Of a stretch of DNA of 40,214 nucleotides, positions 1 through 10,737 are shown piece after piece. The translations under genes were made by a program, and so were the position numbers. Under the pieces are notes generated by a model. It saw only the letters and a program-made list of their open reading frames with translations. It had not been told where the DNA came from and made no database searches. This DNA comes from Candidatus Binataceae bacterium (GTDB lineage Bacteria; Desulfobacterota; Binatia; Binatales; Binataceae): NCBI GenBank assembly GCA_036495685.1, contig DASXMJ010000232.1:1-40214 (forward strand), written 5' to 3'. Numbering within the stretch: position 1 is the stretch's first letter; each line of letters opens with the position of its first letter.

Positions 1-1
1 C

Positions 2-2968
<2,967 letters not shown>

Positions 2969-3195
2969 GTTTTCAAAGCGCGACCCTTGGCTTGCGAACT
3001 GCCCGTTCCTCGCGCCAGTGCTGCCTATCATCTCTGCCAGGGGACTGGAAAACACCGGTGTCAAAGCGGACCGATTTATCACCAGAACCGCCGCACGCGC
3101 GCCGCGTCAGGAAATGCCGACCTGGTAAGGCGTCCGACGACCCTTCGGTTTACTTGGAAAAATCCCCTTGATACCTTGATCGAACGGAGCGTGAA
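2969..3195. other. Intergenic gap between kdsA and lptC
   Basis: This is 227 bases with no convincing gene. A 70-codon frame (2987-3199) runs through it and overlaps the lptC start, but its sequence resembles no family and it has no good ribosome site. The gap is where kdsD and kdsC lie in many genomes. A ribosome-binding GGAG (3186-3189) precedes lptC. I see no terminator-like hairpin followed by a T run, so read-through from kdsA is possible. Confidence 0.5.
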
Positions 3196-3795
3196 ATGAG
3201 TCCGAGACGAATCGCCAGGGCGCTGGCGGGGTTCGGTGCAGTCGCGCTCCTGATACTTTTGGGCGTAACGGTATGGGTAGTTCGGCATCGGCACGACGCC
3301 CAGGCAATACAGAAAGTGGCCGGATTGGTTCCTGGTTCCCTGCTTCACGCCCATAATTTCCATTGGACCCAGATGAAAGGGGGCACGCCTCAATGGGTCT
3401 TGACCGCCTCCGATGCCGCCTATTCAGGTGACAAGTCCGCGCTGGTCCTGACTGATGCCGACGTGGCGATGACGTCAGACGATGGAAAACCAGTAAAAAT
3501 AAAGGCACCACACGCGGTTCTTCACATGAACGGCAATCACGTGAACCGCGCCGATCTGAGTGGCGGCACGGTTATCAATTACGGCGATTTCACCGTGACG
3601 ACCGAATCCGCCAGCTTCTTGCCCGACATCGATAAGGTGGAAGCGCCCGGGCAGGTGACCCTGGAAGGTGAAGGGGTCAAGGTAATCGGGATCGGACTCA
3701 CGGGGAATTCCAAGACTCGCGTGTTCCAACTGAATCAACAGGTGAGCACCGAAATCACTCCCAAGAAGGACAGTGGCAAGGCCAACCAAAGCTGA
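3196..3795 (+). CDS. lptC: LPS export protein LptC family (inner-membrane bitopic)
   Basis: LptC is the single-pass membrane subunit of the Lpt machine that passes lipopolysaccharide from LptB2FG to periplasmic LptA. The 199-residue product begins with a basic segment (MSPRRIARA) and one hydrophobic helix (about residues 9-30), followed by a periplasmic beta-jellyroll-type domain with the pattern WVLTASDAAY, KIKAPHAVLHMNGNHV, GDFTVTTESASF and VTLEGEGVKVIGIG. This matches the LptC/DUF1239 family in length and topology, though the family is weakly conserved. The ATG follows GGAG with 6-base spacing. The 3' end overlaps lptA by 23 bases in another frame, so the two are almost certainly co-translated. 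Immediate linkage to an OstA-domain protein is the strongest support. Confidence 0.85.
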   Translation: MSPRRIARALAGFGAVALLILLGVTVWVVRHRHDAQAIQKVAGLVPGSLLHAHNFHWTQMKGGTPQWVLTASDAAYSGDKSALVLTDADVAMTSDDGKPVKIKAPHAVLHMNGNHVNRADLSGGTVINYGDFTVTTESASFLPDIDKVEAPGQVTLEGEGVKVIGIGLTGNSKTRVFQLNQQVSTEITPKKDSGKANQS

Positions 3796-5485
3796 GGCGC
3801 TGCTCTCGTCGCATCGATACTGGAGCATTTTGATCGCGGCGATGGTGACACTGGGTGTGGTGGTACCGTGCGCGGTGCGCGCGCAAGACCTAGCGCCATC
3901 AGGCAGTGCGGGAGCCTCGATTCGGTCAGGCCCGTCGGCAAGCCCGCCCGCACCCGAAGCCGGTTCGGTCGACGATTTCGACCAGGGCCCGGACTCCATT
4001 CACGTGTACGGCGGCCAACCTGGAGCGACAGCCAGTCCGGGAACCGATACCGGAGCGAGCGGAGCGGCGCCCGCCGAGGCCGCTCCGTCAGCAGAAGCGG
4101 CTTCGCTACCGCCGCCAGCAGCGCCTCCGGTCGCGAGTTCGCAGCCCGCGCCCTCAATTCCCGAGGAAACTCCGCCGGTCACCGCCACGGCACCTCCACC
4201 GGCTCCGCCGGTGGCAACTTTGCCACCGGCACCCTCGGTCCCGGCTGAAACTGCACCAGTCGCCGCAACAGCACCTCCGGCCTCGCTGCCACCCACGGCT
4301 CCTGAAGCCGCGTCTTCGCCCGCGGCGGAAGCTCCCCATCCATCAGAGGTCCGTGTGGAACCGACCACCAATCCGCTTCCGATGCCATCAGCGGAACCAT
4401 CACCAGCGCCGGTCGCGAGTGGCGCGCCTCCCATTCCGATGGAATCGGGGGGAGCGCCCGCGGTGATTGCTTCGCCCGTTGCGGAATCGCCTCACCCATC
4501 AGAAGTCCGCGTGGAACCCACCACCAATTCGCTTCCGATGCCGTCGGCGCAATCATCACCGGCGCCGGTCGCGAGCAGTCCACCTCCTGTTCCGATGGAA
4601 TCGGGAGCCGCCGCGACTGCTTCACCAGCAGCTCCGGTGGTTGCGGTAGCTCCAGTGGCCGCCGTTCCTCCCGTGGCGGCCGCGACGGCGGCTGCTGCGG
4701 CGGTGGTCGCCGTGCCAGCGCCCGAGACGAGTGCGGCTGCTTCGCGGTTGGTGCCAGCCGCCCCGGCATCTCCCGCGCCGGTGATGCCGGTGGCTGCCGC
4801 GGAAACGGCGACGCCTGCGGTGGCTCCGGTTGCGGCAGCACCCGAAAGATCCGCTCCCGTCGAGACCCGCAAGGCGTCATCCGGGAAAGATCGACCCAGG
4901 CCGCAGAGCGACAAAGAACCGACCACGATGGCATCCAATGAGCCCAACCAGGGAGCGTTCCCGGGAATGCAGTTTTCCAGCGGCAAGGAGCCCATCCACA
5001 TTACCGGGAATTCGATGTCTTTCGACCAGAACAAAAGATCCGTGCTGTGGTCGGGGCGGGTTCACGTGAACAACGGAAACAGCCAGGTCACCAGCGACAC
5101 TTTGCGCGTGAATTACGGACAGGACCTACATGACGTCCGAGAAATGATCGCCGACGGCAACGTGCGGATTAGTCAGGGCACGCGCTGGGCGACCGGCGAT
5201 CATGCGATACTGGACCAGACCAAGCATACCGTGACCCTCACGGGCTCTCCCGTGGTGCATGATGGCGAGGATCAGATTGCGGGTACCAAGATTACGGTGC
5301 ACCTCGACACCAATCAGAGCGACGTGGAGAACGCGCGCGCCGTGATCTTTCCCAAGGAATCCAAGCCCTCCGTTGATGGGGCAGCGACCTCGCGGGGCGT
5401 TTCCCCGGCCGTGCAAACACGTGAGCGGCCGCCGCAGGTGCCGCCCGCAATTCAGGGGAGCCCCACCGAAGACAATAACCCCTGA
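3773..5485 (+). CDS. lptA: LptA/OstA-domain periplasmic protein with very long Ala/Pro-rich spacer
   Basis: LptA bridges the periplasm and carries lipopolysaccharide to LptDE. The product has 570 residues, about three times the usual size. A signal peptide (about residues 14-37, cleavage likely after AVRA) is followed by an Ala/Pro/Val/Ser-rich low-complexity stretch (about 42-370), then the OstA/LptA fold at about residues 400-530 (HITGNSMSFDQNKRSVLWSG, GNVRISQGTRWATGDHA, TVTLTGSPVVHDGEDQIAG) and a Pro-rich tail. The spacer contains a tandem duplication of about 40 residues (187-226 and 239-278). The GTG at 3773 was chosen because it precedes an intact signal peptide; an internal ATG at 3842 would remove half of it. 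lptB, which usually separates lptA and rpoN, is absent. The spacer could span peptidoglycan, but that is inference. Confidence 0.85.
   Translation: MARPTKAEALLSSHRYWSILIAAMVTLGVVVPCAVRAQDLAPSGSAGASIRSGPSASPPAPEAGSVDDFDQGPDSIHVYGGQPGATASPGTDTGASGAAPAEAAPSAEAASLPPPAAPPVASSQPAPSIPEETPPVTATAPPPAPPVATLPPAPSVPAETAPVAATAPPASLPPTAPEAASSPAAEAPHPSEVRVEPTTNPLPMPSAEPSPAPVASGAPPIPMESGGAPAVIASPVAESPHPSEVRVEPTTNSLPMPSAQSSPAPVASSPPPVPMESGAAATASPAAPVVAVAPVAAVPPVAAATAAAAAVVAVPAPETSAAASRLVPAAPASPAPVMPVAAAETATPAVAPVAAAPERSAPVETRKASSGKDRPRPQSDKEPTTMASNEPNQGAFPGMQFSSGKEPIHITGNSMSFDQNKRSVLWSGRVHVNNGNSQVTSDTLRVNYGQDLHDVREMIADGNVRISQGTRWATGDHAILDQTKHTVTLTGSPVVHDGEDQIAGTKITVHLDTNQSDVENARAVIFPKESKPSVDGAATSRGVSPAVQTRERPPQVPPAIQGSPTEDNNP
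4331..4606 (+). repeat. Imperfect tandem duplication inside lptA spacer (2 x ~120 bp, period 156 bp)
   Basis: Bases 4331-4450 and 4487-4606 encode near-identical 40-residue segments sharing HPSEVRVEPTTN, LPMPSA, SPAPVAS and PMESG. The copies differ mainly at third positions, with a few replacements. The repeat lies wholly within the low-complexity linker and keeps the frame, so it looks like unequal recombination or slippage expanding the spacer. Confidence 0.85.
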
Positions 5486-5498
5486 GGCGAAAGGTTAG

Positions 5499-7070
5499 AT
5501 GCCGTTAGAGGTAAAACTCGGACAGGATTTGCGACTCCGCCAGCAGCTGGTGATGACACCCCAGTTGCAGCAGGCGATCAAGATTCTGCAACTTTCCCTG
5601 CCGGAACTAGAAACCGTCGTGCAAACGGAGCTCGAGCAGAATCCGATGCTCGAACCGCTCGACCAGAGCCCGGCGGAGGCCGCGCGCGAGGCTGAAGCTC
5701 CCGACGGAGACGGAGTGGTCGCCGCAGCGGAAGAGGAGCGGCTGGGGGCCGAGCCCGAGGCCACGCCGCCCGACGAGCCGGTCGATGATTGGGAACCCGG
5801 CGACGGTGCACCCGAGGGACCCCCCAAGACACTCGAGACCGAAGCTCACGACGCTGCCGTAGAACTGAAGGAACTGGACGGACTCGCCAAACTCGACTGG
5901 AACGATTACCTGGAGACCTACTCAAACAACTGGCAGGAAAGCGCACCGGCTGATTCCGAGGACGACCATCGCAGCGCACTCGAGAATACTTCGACCCGTC
6001 GTCGCACGCTGGAAGACTATCTTATGTGGCAGCTTGGGCTTACCAGCCTGAGCGAGGCGGACCAGAGAATCGCCGCAACCATCATTTACAACCTCAACGA
6101 CGGCGGCTATCTCGAGACACCGCTGGACGAGTTGGCGCAGCAGCTGGAGACCACGGCGGGCGAGGTAGAGCGAGTGCTTAAGCGGGTACAGCGCTTCGAC
6201 CCGCCCGGATGCGCGGCGCGCGATCTTCGCGAATGCCTGCTCCTGCAGCTCGAGAACCTGGGAATGGAGGGATCGCTCGCGGCGCGGATCGTTCGCGAGC
6301 GCTTAGACCTTCTGGAGAAACATCGTTACACCGAAATCTCCAAACAATTTGGCGTGAGCGTGGAGATGGTCGGACAGGCTCACAAGATAATCGCGATGTT
6401 GGAGCCCAAGCCGGGACGCGATTACGGCGGCGAAGAGCCCACTTACGTCGTGCCCGACGTCTACATTCATAAGATCGGCAACGACTACATCGTGACGCTC
6501 AATCGCGATGCGGTGCCACGTCTCAGGATCGCAGGCTACTACCAGCGCGTGATGAACGATAGCAACTCGGCGCCGGAGACCCGCGAATATTTGCAGGAGC
6601 GGCTGCGCTCGGCGAAATGGCTGGTGAAGTCCATCTACCAGCGCCAGCAGACGATCTTCAAAGTAGCCAATTCGATCGTCAAGTTTCAGCGGGCCTTCTT
6701 CGATCATGGCATCAGTCAGCTGAAGCCGCTGGTGCTCAAGGATGTGGCGGAAGACATCGGAATGCATGAATCCACCATCAGCCGGGCCACCGCCAACAAG
6801 TACGCGCATACCCCGCAGGGAATTTTCGAGCTGAAATTCTTCTTTACCTCCGGCGTCAAGGGGGCGAGCGGCGAAGATGTCAGCGCGGAGACCGTGAAGG
6901 AGCAAATTCGTGCGCTGGTGACGGCGGAGGAACCCCGCAACCCCCTGTCAGACCAGGCGATCGCGGAGCTGCTGCGAGCGAAGCAAATCAATATCGCGCG
7001 TCGGACCGTCGCCAAGTATCGCCAGGCGCTCGGAATCCTGCCGTCGGCCAATCGCAAACAGGTCGGATGA
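5499..7070 (+). CDS. rpoN: RNA polymerase sigma-54 factor
   Basis: RpoN directs RNA polymerase to -24/-12 promoters that need an AAA+ activator. The 523-residue product shows all expected parts. The glutamine-rich activator-interacting region is at residues 3-50 (LRQQLVMTPQLQQAIKILQL, then LEQNPMLEP). An acidic linker spans about 55-130, followed by the core-binding domain, a helix-turn-helix (KDVAEDIGMHESTISRATA) and the diagnostic RpoN box ARRTVAKYRQ at residues 500-509 near the C-terminus. The ATG at 5499 lies 13 bases after lptA. The order lptA-rpoN-hpf-ptsN-rapZ is classical except that lptB is missing before rpoN. No sigma-54-dependent promoter was recognised in this window. Confidence 0.97.
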   Translation: MPLEVKLGQDLRLRQQLVMTPQLQQAIKILQLSLPELETVVQTELEQNPMLEPLDQSPAEAAREAEAPDGDGVVAAAEEERLGAEPEATPPDEPVDDWEPGDGAPEGPPKTLETEAHDAAVELKELDGLAKLDWNDYLETYSNNWQESAPADSEDDHRSALENTSTRRRTLEDYLMWQLGLTSLSEADQRIAATIIYNLNDGGYLETPLDELAQQLETTAGEVERVLKRVQRFDPPGCAARDLRECLLLQLENLGMEGSLAARIVRERLDLLEKHRYTEISKQFGVSVEMVGQAHKIIAMLEPKPGRDYGGEEPTYVVPDVYIHKIGNDYIVTLNRDAVPRLRIAGYYQRVMNDSNSAPETREYLQERLRSAKWLVKSIYQRQQTIFKVANSIVKFQRAFFDHGISQLKPLVLKDVAEDIGMHESTISRATANKYAHTPQGIFELKFFFTSGVKGASGEDVSAETVKEQIRALVTAEEPRNPLSDQAIAELLRAKQINIARRTVAKYRQALGILPSANRKQVG

Positions 7071-7097
7071 AGATTACCGGCCCAAAGGCGAAACCCA

Positions 7098-7517
7098 ATG
7101 AAGAACAAGGTCGAAGGGAAGCGCAGAAAGGTGATGCGTAAGCAGCAGCGTGCGGCGCGCGGCCCGGTTGCCACCACGGTGACCGTCACTTTTCGCCACG
7201 TCGCTCCGAGCAGCGCCGTGCGTGGCTACGCGGAACGCAAATTCGCGCATCTGGGGAAGTTCCTCAAACGCGCATGTGAAGCCCACGTGATACTCTCGGT
7301 TGACAAATACCGCCAGCACGGCGAAGTTACTGTCAAATCGGGCCGATTGTCGGCGACTGCGGAGCAGGAGTCGAAGGATCTTTACTCGGTCATCGATCTG
7401 CTTGAGGATAAAATCGTCCGCCAGCTTACTCGGCATCTGGAGAAACTAGCGACCAACAAGGTGCGCACCCTTTCCGCCGGCGAGATTCTCAGCGAAGCAG
7501 AGGAGAGCGAGGCGTGA
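7098..7517 (+). CDS. hpf: Ribosome hibernation promoting factor, short type
   Basis: HPF binds the 30S subunit of resting ribosomes and stabilises inactive 100S dimers. The 139-residue product has the S30AE fold from about residue 25: VTVTFRHVAPSSAVRGYAE, FLKRACEAHVILSVDKYRQHGEVTV and a second helix with KDLYSVIDLLEDKIVRQLTR. It lacks the long C-terminal dimerisation domain, so it is the short HPF/YfiA class. The first 20 residues are unusually Lys/Arg-rich. The ATG at 7098 has a weak ribosome site, whereas an in-frame ATG at 7134 is preceded by GAAGGGAAG about 13 bases upstream, so the mature start may be 12 codons later. It lies between rpoN and ptsN, the normal place for this gene. Confidence 0.93.
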   Translation: MKNKVEGKRRKVMRKQQRAARGPVATTVTVTFRHVAPSSAVRGYAERKFAHLGKFLKRACEAHVILSVDKYRQHGEVTVKSGRLSATAEQESKDLYSVIDLLEDKIVRQLTRHLEKLATNKVRTLSAGEILSEAEESEA

Positions 7518-7551
7518 GGCGGCCACCGGCCCACTTGAAAAGCACCATCTG

Positions 7552-8013
7552 ATGAAAATCACCGAAATCCTCGCTCCCGAAATGGTCCTCCCCGAGCTGA
7601 AGGGAAGCACCAAGGACCAAGTGCTCAAGGAACTCGCGCAGGGACTGGCGGCCAAATACCCAGGCATCAAGCTCGAGGACTTGATCGCCGTACTGAGCGA
7701 GCGCGAGCGGCTCGGCTCGACCGCGATTGGCGACGGGATCGCGATCCCGCACGGCAAGCTGCGCGGGGCCAACAAGATCATCGGCGCTTTCGGACGTCAT
7801 CGCGAGGGCGTGGATTTCGAATCGCTGGACGGCAATCCGACCCATATTTTCTTCGTCCTGGTCGCGCCCGAGGATTCTGCCAGCCTGCACCTGAAAGCGC
7901 TTGCGCGAGTTTCCCGGCTGCTCAAGGACGACGCTTTCCGGGCGCGCCTGATCGAGGCCGCCGATTCAGCCGAAATCTACCGGCTCATCAAGGAAGAGGA
8001 CAACAAGTATTGA
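7552..8013 (+). CDS. ptsN: PTS nitrogen-regulatory EIIA domain protein
   Basis: PtsN is the terminal phosphoacceptor of the nitrogen phosphotransferase system and regulates other proteins rather than transporting sugar. The 153-residue product has the PTS EIIA type-2 fold with the phosphorylated histidine in GDGIAIPHGK (His67) and the downstream HIFFVLVAPEDSASLHLKAL strand-helix unit. Length is typical. It sits 34 bases after hpf and 33 bases before rapZ, forming the usual rpoN-hpf-ptsN-rapZ run. A plausible HPr partner (ptsH) is encoded 5.5 kb away on the other strand. No EI (ptsP) is in the window, and hprK, which often sits between ptsN and rapZ in delta-type genomes, is absent. Confidence 0.96.
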   Translation: MKITEILAPEMVLPELKGSTKDQVLKELAQGLAAKYPGIKLEDLIAVLSERERLGSTAIGDGIAIPHGKLRGANKIIGAFGRHREGVDFESLDGNPTHIFFVLVAPEDSASLHLKALARVSRLLKDDAFRARLIEAADSAEIYRLIKEEDNKY

Positions 8014-8046
8014 GCGCCTAGTACCGCCTGCCGCGCTCCGCGGGAA

Positions 8047-8931
8047 ATGCCGATGGCTCCGGCTTTGAACAGCTCCCGGCTCATCATCGTGACGGGAGTG
8101 TCCGGCTCGGGCCGCGCCTCGGCGCTGCGCGTGCTCGAAGACCTGAGCTTCTACTGTGTCGACAACCTGCCGGTCGGACTGGCGTTGGAGGTCGTGCGCC
8201 TCACCGAGGGCCGCGACCCGGCACTGTCCGGTGTCGCGCTGGGCATCGACCCGCGCGAGCGCATGTTCTTTCCGCAGTGGCCGCGGATTTTTGCAGATCT
8301 CGAGCGCAACGGCATATACCCGGAAGTAATCTTCCTGGATGCAGCTGATGAAGTGCTGGCGCGACGCTATTCCGAAACCCGCCGCCCGCACCCGATGGCC
8401 GAGGGCGGCCTGACGGTGGCCGAGGGAATTCACAGCGAACGCATCGCGCTCGCCGAACTGCGCGACCGCGCCAATCGCATCATTGATACCACGACCCTGA
8501 CGATTCACGAATTGCGCGAGGTGGTTACCGCCGCGGTTTTAAGCGCGGCGACCGGCTCGCGAATGGCGATTTCGATCGCATCGTTCGGATACAAATACGG
8601 CGTTCCGGTCGGGATGGATATCATCCTCGACGTGCGCTTCCTGCCCAATCCGTTTTTCGTGGCGGAGCTCAAGCACCTGGATGGACACGACATCCGGGTG
8701 CACGAGTTCGTCATGGCGGAGCCGGAGGCGCGCCGCTTTCTCGATGAAGTGGTGGGGCTCCTCCAATTTCTGCTGCCGCTCTACCAACGCGAGGGCAAAA
8801 GCTACCTGATGGTAGGCCTCGGCTGTACCGGGGGACGGCATCGCTCGCCGGTGCTGGCGCGAGAACTCGCCGAGCGGCTGCTCAAGCTTGGTTTCGAGTC
8901 CACGGTCCGCGATCACCACATCAAGAAATAG
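8047..8931 (+). CDS. rapZ: RapZ/YvcJ-family nucleotide-binding RNase adapter
   Basis: RapZ-family proteins bind nucleotides; in enterobacteria RapZ guides RNase E to the small RNA GlmZ and senses glucosamine 6-phosphate. The 294-residue product has an N-terminal P-loop GVSGSGRAS (about residues 17-25), the invariant YCVDNLPVGL, DPRER, and the C-terminal VGLGCTGGRHRSPVLA phosphate-binding segment. The Walker A lysine is replaced by arginine (GSGRAS rather than GSGKS); Arg is also seen here in actinobacterial members as I recall them, so this is probably a natural variant. GlmZ is unlikely outside enterobacteria, so the target here is unknown. It is the last gene of the run and is followed by a hairpin. 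Confidence 0.94.
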   Translation: MPMAPALNSSRLIIVTGVSGSGRASALRVLEDLSFYCVDNLPVGLALEVVRLTEGRDPALSGVALGIDPRERMFFPQWPRIFADLERNGIYPEVIFLDAADEVLARRYSETRRPHPMAEGGLTVAEGIHSERIALAELRDRANRIIDTTTLTIHELREVVTAAVLSAATGSRMAISIASFGYKYGVPVGMDIILDVRFLPNPFFVAELKHLDGHDIRVHEFVMAEPEARRFLDEVVGLLQFLLPLYQREGKSYLMVGLGCTGGRHRSPVLARELAERLLKLGFESTVRDHHIKK

Positions 8932-8945
8932 CGGCCGAGCAGGAA

Positions 8946-8968
8946 TCCGCGCACCGGGTGTGCGCGGA
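8946..8968. terminator. Hairpin between convergent rapZ and SDR genes
   Basis: A perfect 9-bp inverted repeat (TCCGCGCAC at 8946-8954 and GTGCGCGGA at 8960-8968) with a 5-base loop lies 14 bases after the rapZ stop and just before the stop of the convergent SDR gene. There is no T tract on either strand, so it may be a bidirectional 3'-end stabiliser or a Rho-assisted stop rather than a canonical intrinsic terminator. Confidence 0.6.
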
Positions 8969-8981
8969 ACGGGCGTGGAAT

Positions 8982-9764
8982 TCAGCTCATGATGGAGCCG
9001 GCGTCCACGTTGATGGTCTGGCCGGTCAGCCCTGCCGATGCATCGCTGACCAGGAACAGTGCTACGCGAGCGCATTCCTCCTCGCTCGCCATCCGGTTGA
9101 GCGCCGACTGCGAGAGGAACTGCGCACGAATTTGCTCGTAGGGGACCTTCATTGCCTGGGCGCGCGCGTGCATCACGCGTTCGATACGATCGCCCGCGAT
9201 CGGCCCCGGGCAGATGCAGTTGCAGCGGATTCCGTGCGCGCCCCATTCACCGGCGATGGTTTGGGTAAGCCCGAGCATCGCCCACTTCGATGCGGCGTAC
9301 GGCGAGCGCATCGGGTAGCCGCGGCGTCCCGCTCCCGACGAAATGTTCAGGATGTGACCGGAGCGTTGCTTATCCATGGTCGGGAGCACGGCGCGCGCTG
9401 CGAGCCACGCGCCGGTCAGGTTGATATCGATAGTTTCCTGCCATTCCGCCAGCGACATATCCGGAATGCGCTTGGTCGGACCGGCGATGCCCGCGTTGTT
9501 GACGAGAATATCGATGCGGCCGAACGCCTTGAGCGTCAACTCCGCCATCCCCGCGCAGTCGGCTTCCTTCGACACGTCGGTTCGAGCAAAGGTGCTCGTG
9601 GCACCGAGCTGGTTTAAAGCGTCGACGGTCTCCTTGAGCGGCTTCTCGGTGCGGGCCGCGACGACCACCTTAGCTCCGGCGCGTCCATAGGAGAGGGCGA
9701 TTTCCCTGCCGATGCCGTAACCGCCGCCGGTGACGATAGCAACCTTGTCCTTCAACTCGTTCAT
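8982..9764 (-). CDS. Short-chain dehydrogenase/reductase (SDR)
   Basis: This is a classical NAD(P)-dependent SDR of 260 residues. The cofactor loop TGGGYGIG is at residues 12-19, NNAG follows (LVNNAGIAG), and the catalytic Ser and Tyr-x-x-x-Lys are in NISSGAG and SPYAASK. The C-terminus (LTGQTINVDAG) is typical of FabG-like enzymes. ATG 9764 was chosen because GGAG lies about 8 bases upstream and MNELKDKVAIVTGG matches the family start; an ATG at 9779 would put the ribosome site inside the gene. It is divergent from the TVP38-type gene across 159 bases. The substrate cannot be told from sequence. Confidence 0.9.
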   Translation of the reverse strand: MNELKDKVAIVTGGGYGIGREIALSYGRAGAKVVVAARTEKPLKETVDALNQLGATSTFARTDVSKEADCAGMAELTLKAFGRIDILVNNAGIAGPTKRIPDMSLAEWQETIDINLTGAWLAARAVLPTMDKQRSGHILNISSGAGRRGYPMRSPYAASKWAMLGLTQTIAGEWGAHGIRCNCICPGPIAGDRIERVMHARAQAMKVPYEQIRAQFLSQSALNRMASEEECARVALFLVSDASAGLTGQTINVDAGSIMS

Positions 9765-9923
9765 CCGCGGAGACTCCATTAAACTGCGCTCGCTAGGCGC
9801 CTAATCATCGAAACTGTAATAGCATAGCCCGCCGGCCACAAACCTAGGTTAATTTTCACCTGAGCGGCGTTGTCCAGCTTGTCTCGTTGAGCCGCCCGCC
9901 CGTATCATGATTGAGTCGTTCCG

Positions 9924-10652
9924 ATGGCAGCCGCACCTACCTTGAAAGAATCCCGCGAGAATCCCGCCGGTGGAAGTGGGCTGTGGTTGAACGTTCTCAA
10001 GGTCGTGGTCGTGGCGATCATCGCCGGGGGCTCGCTGTGGCTGCTGCTGGCGCACACCGAATGGTTCGAGGATCCGAAGCAGGTCAAACTCGAGGTCCTG
10101 GCGTGGGGCGCGTGGGGGCCACTGGTTTACATGATGCTCTACGCGGTCGGTCCTTCGTTCCTGGTGCCGGGCGCGGTGATGACGATCGCGGGCGGACTTG
10201 CCTTCGGTACGCTGTGGGGATCGGTCTATTCGCTGATTGGTGCCAATGTCGGGGCGGTAGTCGCGTTCGGAGCGGGACGTTTTCTCGGACGGGGATTCGT
10301 CGAGAACGTGGTGGGGAAACGATTTGACGCGATGCTCGAACGAATCGCCCGACACGGCTTTCACATCATCCTGTACCTTCGTATGGTCCCGGTGATTCCG
10401 TACAATGCGCTCAATCTGATCGCCGGCGCCTCGCGCATAGGTTTTCGCGACTACCTGTGGGCCAGCGTGATCGGGATGATTCCGGGGACCATCCTGTTCG
10501 CGTTTCTGGGCGATGCGCTGTGGCATCCGCTCTCACCACGCTTCTTTCTTGCGCTGCTGCTAATCGCCACTTCGGTGGGATGCGGCGAGTTGTGGCGACG
10601 GCGGTCAGCCGTGAAGATCGAAGTCTCAGAGACTAAGGAATCCATTGCCTGA
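9924..10652 (+). CDS. TVP38/TMEM64 (DedA/VTT-domain) membrane protein
   Basis: This 242-residue integral membrane protein belongs to the SNARE-associated/VTT superfamily, whose members are thought to act in membrane-lipid flipping or homeostasis. An N-terminal helix (about residues 22-45) is followed by the VTT core: a hydrophobic stretch with GPSFLVPGAVMTIAGGLAFG, a glycine-rich segment with GANVGAVVAFGAGRFLGRG, and the diagnostic LRMVPVIPYNALNLIAGASR re-entrant motif, then two more helices. The proline and asparagine of the P-x-x-P-Y-N-x-x-N pattern are intact. Its tail is charged and probably cytoplasmic. It converges on ahcY. A specific substrate cannot be assigned. Confidence 0.9.
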   Translation: MAAAPTLKESRENPAGGSGLWLNVLKVVVVAIIAGGSLWLLLAHTEWFEDPKQVKLEVLAWGAWGPLVYMMLYAVGPSFLVPGAVMTIAGGLAFGTLWGSVYSLIGANVGAVVAFGAGRFLGRGFVENVVGKRFDAMLERIARHGFHIILYLRMVPVIPYNALNLIAGASRIGFRDYLWASVIGMIPGTILFAFLGDALWHPLSPRFFLALLLIATSVGCGELWRRRSAVKIEVSETKESIA

Positions 10653-10737
10653 TGGGCAGTGAGCTTCGCGGCTGCTCGGAAGCCAGCGGAGTTTCCCCCC
10701 TTCTCTCTGCCCGTGTCAGCTGCGGATTTCCGATCTT

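Noticed and set aside
2987..3199. A 70-codon frame between kdsA and lptC
   Set aside because: No ribosome site, no recognisable sequence, and it overlaps the lptC start.
10653..10737. GCTTC/GAAGC hairpin between the convergent TVP38-type and ahcY genes as a terminator
   Set aside because: Only five pairs with a bulged stem and no proper T tract on the correct side.
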